Source of the DNA: Thalassia testudinum
Taxonomy: Eukaryota; Streptophyta; Magnoliopsida; Alismatales; Hydrocharitaceae
Assembly: GCA_037157565.1 (NCBI GenBank)
Contig: JAZHRO010000024.1
Span: 14,266,501 to 14,330,500 of the forward strand
DNA: 64,000 nt
Reading direction: 5' to 3'
The translations under genes were made by a program, and so were the position numbers. How positions within the stretch are numbered: the stretch's first letter is position 1; each line of letters starts with the position of its first letter. Below are positions 44,380-57,130 of this stretch, in pieces. Under the pieces are notes generated by a model that worked only from the letters and a program-made list of their open reading frames with translations, did no database searches and was not told where the DNA came from.

Positions 44380-46600
44380 TTGGCAATGAATTGAACCATG
44401 CACACAAACGCACATGCACTCATATATTTACACATACAAAAGAAAAAAGAGAGGAAACATTTGTTGCTTCGTAAAAGTAGACAACAATGCCCATCTGAGC
44501 ATGGTCGGATGGAGGTAGACCCACATTCCCTGACTTCATATGCAGGAGGGGTGTCCATTCAAACCCAACCTTGCGATTACCCGAGCAAAGGGGTATATGG
44601 GAGCCCCTTCACTCTGAGTTGGCTACTACGAAAGTGCAATCTGAGTTGTCAACAAAAAAAAAAAAGAAAAGGGTCGACAATAACAGGTAGAAACTAAATA
44701 AGGATCACAGGCAAACTAGCTAGGTCTTAATTAATGCTTAGTCCTTGCTATCTTAAGCTTATATTCCACATAAAGCACTCACCTTCTCGTAGATTCGTGT
44801 TTCTGTTGGATACGGTCGGAACATTAATTAATGTCCCTTGCCATTAGGATATTCTATGCAAGTTAATGTGTTGGAATAGATATATATGCGTCTCCCTTGA
44901 AGTCTCATGAAGCTTTAATTCCCCTGTCCACTTGCTAACTAAAACTGCTTCAGCAATGAATAGTTGCGACTTTACTGAAAAATAGTAAGAGTAATAAAGT
45001 AATGAAAGAATGGTACTTCGTTGGGTTCAACTACATACCCGTCGAAGTACACGCTTTCATATAATAAGCGCTACCTTATTGGATCACGAACAAGAATTTA
45101 AGTACTGACCGATCGATGATCGATGCTTCTCGCTGAGATCGCTAAGAGAAATTTATATAAAGAGGGATAAATGTACTGCAAACTTGAAGATATTACAAGG
45201 GAACTGAATTATATGACGTGTCAACAATGGATAAATGTACTCTAAATTAGAAGTTGTCATCCCATTAATCTTTATAATGAAACACATGTGGGCTGTTGGA
45301 AGAAGAATATTTTTCACTTAGGAAAAGAAGGGTTAAAAATCAAAACTTGATTTACGAGGAAGGGCTCCAGTTGCGTGCAAACTTTAATCTTCGACGCAAT
45401 TAATGAGATGTACTCTCGGTTATTGAGCTTGGATGCATTTAGAGATTCTCCAAATTTCGGGAATGTGCTCCACAAATGTTAGGTTTTAATTAGCATGCGA
45501 TATTGAATGTGACACATAAATAAGCTTGGACTTCCTTGGCAGGTTTTGCCTATCCTCATATCATTTGTTTACAGGCCAAAATATTAAATGCCCTATAAAA
45601 AAAAAAGTTAAATGCCAGTTAAAGAGAAGAGGTCTCCCCACTTTTTCTTCTCAAGTTGGTATCGCCGTCTTTAAGCATATCTTCCATCGAAGAGCCATTA
45701 GTGGAGTCCCTCCTGATCAAGTTGCCATTGTCCTATTCGTCTCGATAAAATAAAATTACATTACCTACACATTTATATATGTTTCGTTTGCTTCCTTTTT
45801 CTTGTGATCTTAATTAGTGGTGTAAATGCTTTGATTTGGATGGAACTTCATCAGAAAAACAGATGCATATTTTGGCCGAAGTGTGCTAATGCAAACAAAA
45901 ATCTCATCTTTAAGGACACCACAAAACAGAATCAGAAGTACACAAAAGCAACATTTCAATTTCCTTGAGACACACCGTTTAGAAGGGCAAGAGGTGCGAA
46001 CGCAACCATGAATACCCTTGATCGGTTCCCAAGGTCAACATAAACTAGGGTTCAAGACAGAGAGATGCACACAAATGTATGAAACAAACCCCAAGGAGCC
46101 AAACATATGCCTCACGTCCTATTAAAACCGCCTATGAATCCTCAGCTCTTTGATCTGATTAGCATATCTATTTTACTGAGGTTATTAATGCCGAGGCCCA
46201 ATAACACAGGTCTAGGGAATGGAAACCCAACATACCAAAAATTCCAATTCCAATTCTAATTCCATTTCCAATTAATTCTTATTCTTTCTTGTGACGCGTG
46301 ATCATGTCTAATTATAACAGTTGCAACATCTTAGCCTTCTGGGTCTTTTCTAGGGTTTCTTTCATGTAGGCATCGCATGTACGTGAGGAGAACAGTGTTT
46401 TTATCACAGGTCACACATACGATCAACTGCTGTGCTATACACGAGGAATAGAAGCGAGATACTTCCTATTAATCTCCAGTAGAGAAAGTACGAAGACGAG
46501 ATTACAAGAGGGCAAATAGCTAAAACGTGAAAGGAACATCAAAATTCTACAGTTTAGGGTCTCTGCATGTCTTCTAGTAGTAACTATGCTATTCTCTGAT
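44380..46600. other. Intergenic DNA downstream of the bHLH gene
   Basis: No supported gene. It includes the probable 3' UTR and downstream region of the bHLH gene (which ends at 46,660 on the minus strand) and a CTC microsatellite near 46,605-46,626. No TE that I recognise. Confidence 0.4.
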
Positions 46601-46659
46601 CCACTCCTCCTCCTCCTCCTCCTCCTTCTAGGGTTTGTGTCAACGTCTTGCAGCTTTGT

Positions 46660-48168
46660 TTACTTGGTGCAAGAGGTCCTCTCTCTATGGGAAGATAAGA
46701 TCGAGTCGATGACCTCCCTCACCTGACCAATCTCAGGTGCCTTCCCCCCTTGCGATGGCCAGAGCTCGTCTGTGGACAACACCTGGAACAACCATTTAAA
46801 GAACTCGATTAACTTGAGCACATCATATATATGTGTGTGTGTGTGTGTGGTTTAACCAACAACTGCTGTGTTCTTCTTGAAGCGAACCAATTAATTAATT
46901 ACCTTCACTTGCAACTGCAGGAACTTGACGTAGCTAATCGCCTTCTCTAGCATGGTAACCAGATCAACCTGAAACACGATGTATGTATATAGTTAAGAAT
47001 AAGGTATGTTAACTTCTTGGTTTTGAGGATATATATGCTATTAAAAAAAAACTTCAAATATTTATGTTATTTAAACACACACTACATGCGCTCATTACTA
47101 CAAAACCTACCTTTGTTCCATTGGGGACAAGATCTTGAAGTATCTTGAGCCTTTCGCTGATCCTCTCCCTCCGGTTCTACGAAAAGCAAAATCAAAACCA
47201 TCAAGAAGAATTAGACATAAGATCACAAAATTGTAAAAACGCATATACACACATATATATCTCGGCCATACCTAATCTATCGACCATATAATTCATGTAT
47301 ATGTACGGAGGAAATTAACTAGGGTTTCACACACCTTTGCTGCTATGCTTTGAGGATCTTTAGAAGCTGAGGAGGGTTTCGTTGTCTTGGGCTTTTTCTG
47401 AGTCCCACCACTGTGCTTCTTCGATGGTTGCACCTCCCCTCCCTATTCATATCAATACATAACAAAAGAACAAGATCTTAGTCGACGAAGTCTTTATATA
47501 TATATATATATCCCAAGAACCGACCCTAATGACCAGAAGTTACAAAGTACCAAGTAAGGGCGCTTGTTGGAAGGCCCCTCAAGGCCATGGTGATCGCTAC
47601 GTTGGATTCCGTGCTTCACCGTCGCCGAATTATCCGAGTAGATCCACCCGAACTGCTCGTCTCGATCGCCCTCCCTCGATCCGCAGGCCACGGATCTGCT
47701 CCCAGACTCGAAGCCGCTCACCGCGAAGGCGCCGGAGGACTTGAGGCCGTTGTAGTCAGCGTGTTCGAAGGCGTCGGCGAAGGCCGCGTAGTCCTCAAAC
47801 TGAGGGATGGACATGGACGGCGACGACGACTGATCGAAGCTGAGGATGGAGGAGCTCGCGAGGATCGGGTTGCCGCATCCGTACCGGAAGTTGAGGATGC
47901 TGGAGTAGCTGTTGTGGGTGGTAGTGTCAGGTGGGGATGGGGACCCGTCGGCGCCGAAGGCGAAGCTCCCGCTGCTGGAGCTGCTTGGGTCCGAGATGGC
48001 GGCGGCAGAAGAGAGGTGGGAGAGGGATGGGTAGAGGGGGTCCTTGATGGGCATCGCGAAGCCGAGGAGGTCGGTGGAGGGGGGGTCTTGGTCCAGTAGG
48101 TGAGGTGTGGAGGGGCCACTGTCGACGTAGAAGGAATCCAAGGGATTACGAGCCCTTGAGAGCTGCAT
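46660..48168 (-). CDS. RHD6/RSL1-like: Class I RSL bHLH transcription factor (RHD6/RSL1-like), five exons
   Basis: Exons on the minus strand: 48,168-47,551, 47,442-47,335, 47,176-47,111, 46,968-46,903 and 46,782-46,660. All introns are GT-AG in phase 0, and together they encode 326 residues. Exon 1 is Ser/Pro-rich and variable. The bHLH starts near residue 233: KDPQSIAAK, then basic NRRERISERLKILQDL, VPNGTK loop, and helix 2 VDLVTMLEKAISYVKFLQL, followed by LWPSQGGKAPEIGQV. The RERISERL basic region and the QGGKAP tail mark subgroup VIIIc class I (RHD6/RSL1), nuclear DNA-binding regulators of root hair and other tip-growing cell fate in land plants. It is the only host gene I can support here. 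The start ATG has an open, in-frame exon of 206 codons. Function is inferred from family; class I rather than class II rests on the basic region and tail. Confidence 0.93.
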
Positions 48169-48183
48169 GGTGTTGTGTTTGTA

Positions 48184-48187
<4 letters not shown>

Positions 48188-48242
<55 letters not shown>
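48188..48242. repeat. GT/CA microsatellite in the bHLH 5' UTR
   Basis: 55 bases of uninterrupted GT on the plus strand (about 27 units; CA on the sense strand), 20 bases upstream of the bHLH start codon and downstream of the TATA box, so probably transcribed. Long perfect dinucleotide runs change length readily. Confidence 0.95.
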
Positions 48243-48244
<2 letters not shown>

Positions 48245-48303
48245 GAGGGTGATGGCTTAGTTCTTGCCTGTGAGAGAAGTACAGAGGGGTGGAGTGGGTG
48301 GTG

Positions 48304-48310
48304 TTATATA
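48304..48310 (-). promoter_or_regulatory. TATA box of the bHLH gene
   Basis: On the minus strand, CCTATATAACACC lies about 136 bp upstream of the ATG. A start about 30 bp further on would give a 5' UTR of around 100 bases, including the CA run. Confidence 0.65.
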
Positions 48311-48373
48311 GGAGTAGGAAAGAGAGATGGAGAGGGAAGGGGGTGGAGGTTGCCCTTGTGGTTGTTTTTTTAA

Positions 48374-50465
48374 TGAAAGAGGGGGAAGGGTAGATGGCAG
48401 GAAGGAAGGGATGAAGCGTGGATTAGGGTTAGGGTCTGTCTGGGGAAATTTGTTAGGAGGAAAGGTCTGTCTCCTTTAATTAGGAGGTTTGTGTCTAAAC
48501 TTCTAAATTAATATCGTCTCTGTGTATTTGTTCTTCTCTCTCTTTTGAGGATAGAAGAGGTCTCCATTAAGCAACCTCAGAGATTACATGGGTTCTGACT
48601 TTTTTATCCTTTTTTTTTTTTTTGTCGGGGGATATCCAGACTGCTCCAAATTTCTCTATGACATTAATGAGGAAAAAAATCTTTAAAATCTCCGTCGAAA
48701 TGGATTTAGCTAAAGAAAAATCTTTCTTCCAACGATATCGTCTAAGTAATTTGAACTGTGAAGTAGGGTTTCTTAAGATTATTTATTTGAAAAGTAATGA
48801 AAATTGAGCTTTAAAGTTGCAATTTCTTCTTCTTTGTTTTTTTTTGTTTTGGTTCACTCTGACAATTGAAGTTGCAATTTCTAAAAGGTGGCATGGATTG
48901 GAGCTGAACTTGATAAGAGAATGGAATTGCTCTTCTTGCTAACTACTCCATGAACACTTAGTAAAAGCCCTTCTTGAATTTTTTTTTCTTTCGTTAGCAA
49001 GTTAGAACGCAAGGGTCCAAACCATGTGTGTGATCGGAGGGCTCACATAGATTGATAAGAGATAAATCCCACATACCAACAATCTAAAAATGACAAAACT
49101 CCTCTAGTTGGTATGTCAATTCTCAAGGCAACAGTTTCGAGTTCCCCCTTCTCTATGAATTTGATAGATGGCTCCTAACTCAAGATCACTCCTACAATTT
49201 GTCATGCCCATTATCTAGAATCGTTCTTGCAAACTTCCTAGACACCTCCTTGCCTAAGATTCCAATTGAAGACCTTCCACTTTCTAGAAAATCATCGTAC
49301 CATCTAGGATACACCTAAATGATGGGAAGTTGATAGCTTTTCTTGTATCTTTTTTAAATGCTATTAAGATTAGCCAAGGGGCTCAAGCCACTAAGTGGTC
49401 ACAGATGGATGAGTTAGCAAGTTAAGTTAGGTTTGAGTAGGATGAGTGTAAAGTCAAGCCTAATCTTAGAATTAAGGAAAATTAATAACAAGGCAAGCAT
49501 TTAAAAAATGGACCATTTCTCAATTTGTGCGTCTCATCCTCAATGGTGGAGCTAGAGATTTTTCCTTAAGTAGGCACACAAAAAATAGTAACTCATATTA
49601 TTAACCTTCTAAAAAAATGACAGTGAGAATGTAAAACGTATTTTATAATTTACTTGATTTGAAGTTTTGAGATCAATTCGTAACTACTTTATTATTGATG
49701 ATATTAAAAATCTTTTTTGATGTTTGTGATGAAAGCATCATCATCTCCGTTTGATTTTGCAAGCTAGTCTTCATAATAGTCACAGCTGAAAAAATCTCTT
49801 CTTATACTTGTTATAACGACTAGAAGGACAATATTGTTTATTTAAATTGAAGGTACATTCAATTCCACTACATTTGGTACCAAAATACACATAGACAGAC
49901 TTCCATGTATATGTGTTGATAGAGCAAACAAAAAAAACAGAAAAAATTCAAACCCATTACTTAAAAAAAAAATCAATTGTGTGGAGACAAACTATATGTG
50001 GCACCTAATAACGTGAAAGAAAATCCATTGCTTTGGAAAATAAAAGAACTTATAGTGTTGAGATTAGGTTACATATTCACATGACCACGCAAGTGAGGGA
50101 GAAGAGTAAAATAAGAGTATCTGTAGATGGAAAGGTCAAAGAGGATATTGAGAGGGGAGATCGATGGGAAAAGTCTATATCTATTCATGGAAAGGCATGA
50201 TTAATTCTTTGTGGGTACTGGAAGGAGAGAAGCTCCCTTCTTACTTTGAGCAAGTCGAAGGACATAAGTTTGTCTCAGTCGATAAATGTAATGAGATTTT
50301 GGAATTGAGGGTGGGCAAGTGCCCACACATCATAATCTCCTTCCACCACACTGCTCATCCTTGTATAGGGTGTACTAATATCGGTATCAATATATCTACT
50401 GCATCAATATGCATATTGGTGGTATGCAAATGACTAGAACAATGTCCACTCCAAAAGCCAATGTT
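48374..50465. other. Intergenic region upstream of the bHLH gene
   Basis: AT-rich with T-runs; the part next to 48,374-48,560 is presumably promoter. No ORF above background and no TE that I recognise. A minus-strand regulatory role for the proximal part is likely but no specific motif was identified. Confidence 0.4.
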
Positions 50466-53400
50466 ACATTAGCAAGCATTTCCCCTCTGGTAGAATTTTC
50501 CGTATTCTTCGCTCCCTTAATATTCAACTTGGCTCCCTCCCCTTCTAGTACTTGGGTTGCCTCATCTTTACTGGTAGAGCCAAAACAGCTTATTTCAACC
50601 AGATCATCGACAAAATTCAATCCAAATTAGTTGGTTGGAAAGCATCTATGCTCTCCTTCACCTCCAGGCTTCTTCTCATCAAACATGTGCTGTCCTCCAT
50701 ACTCGTTCACATTCTATCCATCCTTGATGTCCCCAAATCCACCATTACCAAGCTCGAATCTATTTTCGCTTCCTTCTTTTGGGGCAATGAGGACCAAGAC
50801 AAGCGTCACCACTGGATCTCCTAGAAGTCTATTGCCAAACCTACTAATTATGGGCGTCTGGGGATTCATGACCTGAATCTCTTTGTTTCCTCTCTCCGGA
50901 TGAAGAGGGTCTGGCATATTCTGTTCACGAACTCCTACTCTACTCTTATGAAATAGTGTTGACTGCGGAAAACAACGCGTTCGCAGTTGGATTCGAAAAC
51001 CCATCGTAGTTCGAGTCGCGAAGAAATCCGTTCAACAGATAAAATTTATATTGAAAAATCCGTAAAGAAGTTCCAAGTCGAACAAAGGGAGGCTACGTCG
51101 ATCTCAAAATCCGCAATTATATTTTTTTGTATTTTTGTTTAAAAGGCGAAATAATCATAATGGAATCGCTATAGACAATAAGAGAGAGATAAAGAACAAT
51201 CACTTGGTATTAAATAATATTTTTACAACTAAGAAAGAGGAAAATGATTACACTAAAAAGCGAAAAATTATTACAACTAGAAAGCGATAAAAGAAAGGAA
51301 AGAAATGTTATCCTCCTTGACGAATACTTAAAGGACGAGCCGAACGGAGGCAACACCTGGAAGACAGAGGATGAGGAGGGAAGGAGGACGAAGTCGGAAG
51401 AATGAGAACGAGGCAGCACGTCGTCGTCGTCGCAGGATCCACTTCCGGAATGGGGGAGAAAACTTGGTTTTAGCTCTTGAGGAGCATCTCGGGTGTGAGA
51501 CAAACTTCTCTTAAGCTTTGGAGAGGGAGAGAGGAGAAGGAAGGGATGAGAAATTCTTAGGATAGGGGTCTCTTTTTATAGTTGCAAGGATTGGGGGCAT
51601 TTTGGTCATTATAATATTAAAAACATTAATATGGGACCTTTAGTGACGGACTTAAACGTCACTAAAGGTCCGTCGTAGACTATGTGTGTGCGCGCTGCAC
51701 GCACCCGCTCCTCTTCCACGCCTAAACGCACCCACGCACGTTTGGGTGATCTCAGCCGTTTAATCGTGAGATCGAACAGTCGAGATCGATCCTCGCAACG
51801 CCCATTCCAAAAGCCTCCGTCGCGCGCTCGCGTGCAATGAGGCATGCAGACGCGCGTCATCGCACGCATACGCAATCGAAGAATCCTCCGCGTGCCACGT
51901 CTCCTCCCATTGGCCGCCCGATCTTCATCGACGGCCCAATCGCGCCCACGCCCACACCTGTCTAAATTGAGGTGCTCAGCGCAGCTTGATCGCGCGACCC
52001 CTCGCTCACCCATAAGGGCATGACTGCTGTGTTGAGGCCTCCACTTTGTCGCGTGGAGGGATTAGGCGCGCATGATCTGCGACCGTTGGATGGGCATCCA
52101 ACGGTGGAGATTCGTCGAGCAGGTGAAGAAGAAAAGTAGAGGTAGGTCCTTCGGGTCTGTTGACCGGCTGAGATGGCGCCACGTGACGTCATCTTAGCTG
52201 TCCATCTTCTGTGTGTTGTAAACCGTGCCATAGGTGTCGGATTGGACCGATTTTCACGCTGTTAAGCTACAATCATCGATCCGAATCCATCTGTGTGGTC
52301 GGATTTGTTGTCTGACGTGCAGATTGGCACCATCTTGGCCCTTGATCTTTAGGATTCCTCGATCTCTATCCGGTGCTATGGATGTCCAATCAAGGCGATC
52401 TTGGAGTCGTTGAACTCCAATCGTTGCCCTGATCAGATCCGTATGGTTTGATCTTCAATCCGAGGCCCCGATTAACAAGTTTCCTTATCCCTGGTCATAA
52501 AAGGAGACAATTACTATACAATTTATACAACTTGACCTAAATGCATGATTATGCATGTTATGCAATATTTACAATATATGATGCTAATATGGTACTAAGA
52601 GCATGCATTAAGAGGCATTTTAGGTTAATCAGATGTATGCACATCAAACAGCTCTATGGCAACCTCTCCTCCAATACTTCCAATCTTTCATCCAGAATCA
52701 AGAGTCTCTGTGACACACTATTATGAAACCTTTTATCAAATAGGAAGTACATGAGAAGCATATTGACTTATGGGTTGATCTTTGGATTGGTGACTCCCTT
52801 CTCCGGGACTTCCTCCCCCCCTCGTGCCTCCCTAATCCCATCCCGGTCAACTCTGCCATTGAGAACCTTCGTACCAACCCTTATTTCACTCTTCTTCCAC
52901 CCCACATCATCTCCAATATCACACCTGTCTCCCTTGATAGTAGTTGTGATGTTTCTATCTGGATCCCCAACCGATCTGCCCTTTTACTATGGCCTCGGCT
53001 TACTCCAACTTCTTCAAAAATCGTCCCTCCTCTCTTCCTCTCAAAAAACTCTGGTCTCTCAATCTCCCCCTTAAGCTCCCTTTTCTCTCCTAGAGAGTCC
53101 TTCTCTGCAAGCTGCCCACTGACGATAATATTGCCAAGCTTGGGATCCCCCTTCCTTCCGCTTGTTCTTTCTACCCTAATCATCCTTCAATAGAGACAAA
53201 CTCTCACCTTTTCTCCAACAGCCATCTCACTCGCCTCGTCTCTTATTGGGTCTTTTCCAAGGCTCATCTCCGTCCTTTGCATCCGTCCACTTTCTTCCCT
53301 CTTATGCAATCCTCTACCAAAATTCGCAATGAGCATACATATAAGGGCCTCATCTGTTTTATCTGGGCTAATGTTTGGATGGCTAGAAACAATATTAGAC

Positions 53401-54150
53401 ACGACTAGCTCTCCTATTCTAATATTCACACTCTTCTACTTAAGAACTAGCTTAATTTTGAATTTGATTTGTGGCTTAGGAAATGCCGCCCATCCACCTT
53501 CACAGCCAATTGGATCCAGCCCACCTCTGGTCTTAAAGTCAATGCTCCAGTTCTCTCCTCTAGATCGCACTCTATGATGGGTTGGATTTTGAGAAACGAC
53601 TGTGAAGATTTTGTCAAAGCCGCTTCTTGTAGAACTCTTGCGTTGGACCCGGATATAGCTCACCTATGCACTTTTGCCCACGCTTTCCAAAACATCGGCG
53701 ACACTTGCACCCTCCTTTTAGAATCAGATTCTACACTCTTGCAGTTCTGGTGGAATAATAAAATTCCCATACCTTGGGCCCTCAAAGCCCATATCAAACC
53801 TCTCCTGCATTACAAGACTCGCATCTCGTCCATTCAGTACATTGGTCCAACCACCAACGCCCTCGCCTCCTTCCTGGCCTCCAAAGCCAATGATGGTTGA
53901 GAAATTTTCCATGACCCTTCCCTGCTTTCCCCCAAGGCCAAGGATCTTCTCAAGCTCGACAGGATCTAGCCTCCTTACATTTTCTCCTCTAGGTAGTTTT
54001 TGTTGTTTTGCTCATGTTTCCTTTCTTTTTCTTTTTATGTACTAGACCACGAGTCATGATCCCCTTTTCTTGTACTCGGCAAATTTTGATTTGATCCCCC
54101 TACCTGTTTTGCCCCTTGAGAGTAGGGGATGAATAAAATCCACTCTTGTC
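50466..54150 (+). mobile_element. LINE-3, 5'-truncated, split by solo LTR C3
   Basis: Plus-strand pieces 50,466-50,956 and 52,652-54,150. The first reads the C-terminal part of LINE reverse transcriptase (IQLGSLPF, YLGCLIFTGRAKTAYFNQII, SKLVGWKASMLSFTSRLLLI, IFASFFWGNEDQDKRHHWIS, NYGRLGIHDLNLF). The second holds the zf-RVT region and an RNase H-like domain (53,469-53,900; GWILRNDCEDFVKAA, LLLESDSTLL, NALASFLASKAN). The 3' UTR ends AGAGTAGGGGATGAATAAAA, shared with LINE-1 and LINE-2. The frame resumes across the LTR insertion (ATG AAA followed by CAG CTC), and several stops kill the ORF. No clear outer target duplication was found. Confidence 0.82.
50957..52646 (-). repeat. Solo LTR C3, A-type family, inside LINE-3
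   Basis: Reverse-oriented A-type LTR, from TGTTGACTGCGG to ATGCACATCA, flanked by AATAG (50,952-50,956) and AACAG (52,647-52,651). This is a 5-bp duplication with one change that turned a CAG codon into TAG in the left copy. It keeps the CTTTAGTGACG dyad (51,638-51,667) and the CCGTTGGATG dyad (about 52,083). No internal region is present. Confidence 0.85.
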
Positions 54151-55385
54151 TCAATGATGCTTCTGGTTAATGTTTCTTCCTGGCAGGAAAAGAAAGAATT
54201 ATTGAACTACGTGACAGGTCTCCTTTGTTTACTTACTAGCTTAAATGTCAGCATGCATGTTTTCCTTTTTAAAGAAGTTGTAGTTAATGTTACGCCTGTC
54301 TCTTCATGAAGGCAATAAATAAAGAATAAAAAAAAAATCAAAAGTACAAGGTAAAGACCTGCTGGACACATTGTTGAAGACAAAATTGGACTATTATTTG
54401 TGGTATTTATATGAAAAAAAGTCAACACTGAGCATCTAATCAAATTATAACACTTAGCCTTGTAATAGAAATTACAGATAGCCAATAAATATGAATATTG
54501 TTAGTGAATTCCGCAAAGAACCGTTACTCAACCTTGTTTCACCGCAGGAGATTTGAGCCCACCAAGTTTACGCAAGTACTAAGTGGGCCCATCTCGAAAG
54601 TTATCCCTCTCCAAAATAGACGAGAACGGAATTTTTTATCGATATTTGTTTCCAATGACACGAAAAATCATCAGAGAACAACTTTAGCATGTGGATTTTT
54701 TCTAATATCATCAAGATCACTTCGTCAAAACGACCTGCTACTTGCCTACATCTATATATATTTTCCCATGCATGGGAACTCCAGCAGTGCTCCCACCACT
54801 ATAATCACCGTGCCTTATTATACTATACATATATAACTAAGATAATTTGGATGTACATTGATAACGAATAAAGAATTGTCTAAATTAATTAGAGTTGAAA
54901 ATCTTTTTTTGCTTTTTGTTTTCAATGACTGCTACAAGGGTAGCCACATGCACCATTTCTCCAACATGAAATATTTTAAACGATTTACAATTTGCATCAT
55001 ACGGACGATACACATGCAGCTGTCCTTGCTGTTTCAAATATTGAAGAAGATTGGCTCTATCATTCCAAACCTTTGAGCCAAGCGCTCCGGTCACCGCACA
55101 AAATTACAGGTTTTTTAATTTGTAGATTTTTTTAATTTGTAGAAACTAGAAGGTAAAGTTTTTTTTATATATATATTTATCAAAGGTAAAAGGAAGGATG
55201 GAAAAAAAGTATGGTCACATGAGAGAGAGAGCGGATCTGCCGCGAAGGCAACGTATGGAGGGAGATCGGTGCATGAAGGCACATGGACTAAATTAAGCAA
55301 ACCAATGGAGTACTGTAGTTATTAGTAATAAATTTGAGGGGAGCATGTAACAAGTAAGACGTGAGTGCAATGCGCAATTAAATGA
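54151..55385. other. Intergenic, AT-rich
   Basis: No supported gene or repeat; short ORFs here look like background. Confidence 0.35.
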
Positions 55386-56085
55386 GGATTATTGTGGATA
55401 CTTTTTGGGGCTCTTTCTTGGGGGTGGAATAGCTCAATTCCCGCTTCTTGTGGGGGGAGTGGGGGTGACCCTGAATGTGGGCCCTCTCTCTTGATCATTG
55501 GATTTCCTGGAAATTCATCTCCCTTCCAAAGAACCTTGGTGGCCTTAGATATTCACGACCTTTACTTTTTTGTCGAAGCTCTTAATTTGTATGAAACACG
55601 CTTGGAATATCCTCGTAGAAGACTCTCCTCACGTCCTTCTCATCGAGAGTCTTTATGGGGAGAAAGTCTTTGGATTTCATTCCCTTCCAATCAGATGCCA
55701 CTTGCTCTAGGAAGCCTTCCATGTCATGGTCCCCCACATTTGGTGGGAAATACATGAGGGATATGTTGATTTTTGATCTGATCTTTGGTTTAGAGACTCC
55801 CCCCTTAGCCTGCTCTTGGGTGAGACCCTTGTCTACCTTCACATCTTCGCGAGGGAGGCATTCCTTTCTCCTATCCCCCACCCCTCTCTATGGATTCTAC
55901 CTCTCAAATTCCACAACCTCGTTCTTGCAACCAAACTTCATGACAACCATGATGTTCCTATTTGGACACCTTCTAGATGGCTAGTGCTTACTCCTCACCA
56001 CTCTTCTAAAATGGGCCCTCCCCTCCCTCAGCCTTTAATCTTTGGTCTACTAAACTTTCTCCTTGCATCTCTCTTTTCATGTGGA
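55386..56085 (+). mobile_element. LINE-4 fragment
   Basis: Plus-strand readings in shifting frames resemble LINE sequence downstream of reverse transcriptase: FWGSFLGGG near 55,400, an ISWKFISLPKNLGGL-like GGL(G)I block near 55,510-55,560, then MKHAWNILVEDSP near 55,590. The later part matches the LINE-3 stretch with DLWVDLWIGDSL (55,766-55,800 against 52,768-52,805). Truncated at both ends and frame-shifted. Confidence 0.6.
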
Positions 56086-56119
56086 AACTCCTTCGTGAGA
56101 GAATCCCCACATATGACAG

Positions 56120-57130
56120 GATTAATGCCTAACATTATTACAAATGTTACTGGCCAATGTCCGCTGACATTTGGTTACCTTACAAATGTTATACTACATT
56201 TTTACAAGCTAAATGTGATTTAAAAATTCATTTAACTTTCACATACCAATATTTTTATAACTTTTCCTTTGACATTGAAATAGCAAGAATTCTGGCATGG
56301 ACCTTTATGATCAAGAAAAGTATCTAAACCATTATAGGCACTTCTCTTATATATTACAAGACTAATAAAATGACTTTTTACGAAAGTTATATAGTCATCA
56401 CAAACTATATATGTGCTTATAAATGACATTTGAATTGTTATAAAATGATATTATTATAGCTTTCCTCTAAGATGGACATCTTCAATATTTGCTTGTTCGA
56501 TGAACTTCATATGCAATCATTTAAGTAGTAGACTTTTAACCTATATGATCAGATTTCATGAATAAGGTTGTAAATTAACTTGGGTCTAATGACATAATTA
56601 CTAAAGCTTTAAAGCTCATGATATAGGCCCCCTATACAATATGGTCCTCTATATATGGTTGAAAATAAATTAATTGAGCCATTACAAGCATTTCTTTTAT
56701 ATTTTACAAAACTTGTAATGATGTTGTAATACTTGTTACATATTAACCATGTTTACAAAATGTCATTTAACTTTTACAAACTATTATCTTTGTAATTATT
56801 GTTTTAAGATGCAATAAAATCTTGTGTAACCTATCTCAATGGTAAATTCTCAATATGTGCTGGATTTCTCCTCAATACGTATGGTTGGATTTTTATAAGG
56901 TTATGAAGTAGTTTGGCTGAAGTAGCTTTGCTTAAGCGTTAAAGCTCATAAGATAGGTTGTTTAAAGTATTAGGCATGCTTCTCTGATATTTTACAGGAG
57001 TTGATATTGAGAACGTACTACATTATAAGAAACTAAATATGTCTGCAAAATGTCATTTAAACCTTTGGAAACTACTATTTATAATTTTTCTCTTTAGAAG
57101 TCCAATTAAAGTATGTTTTGTTTTTGACAA
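56120..57130. repeat. Diverged tandem repeats of roughly 300-350 bp
   Basis: Words such as AAATGTCATTTAA, TATTTTACA and TTAAAGCTCAT recur at intervals of about 290-350 bp (for example 56,602 and 56,935; 56,335, 56,685 and 56,970; 56,755 and 57,040). This suggests three or so old units, too diverged for me to fix the borders. Confidence 0.4.

Noticed and set aside
47587..48099. 170-codon plus-strand ORF
   Set aside because: Antisense to exon 1 of the bHLH gene, whose spliced frame encodes a clear conserved domain.
48167..48373. ORF with a long Val-Cys run
   Set aside because: Translation of the GT microsatellite.
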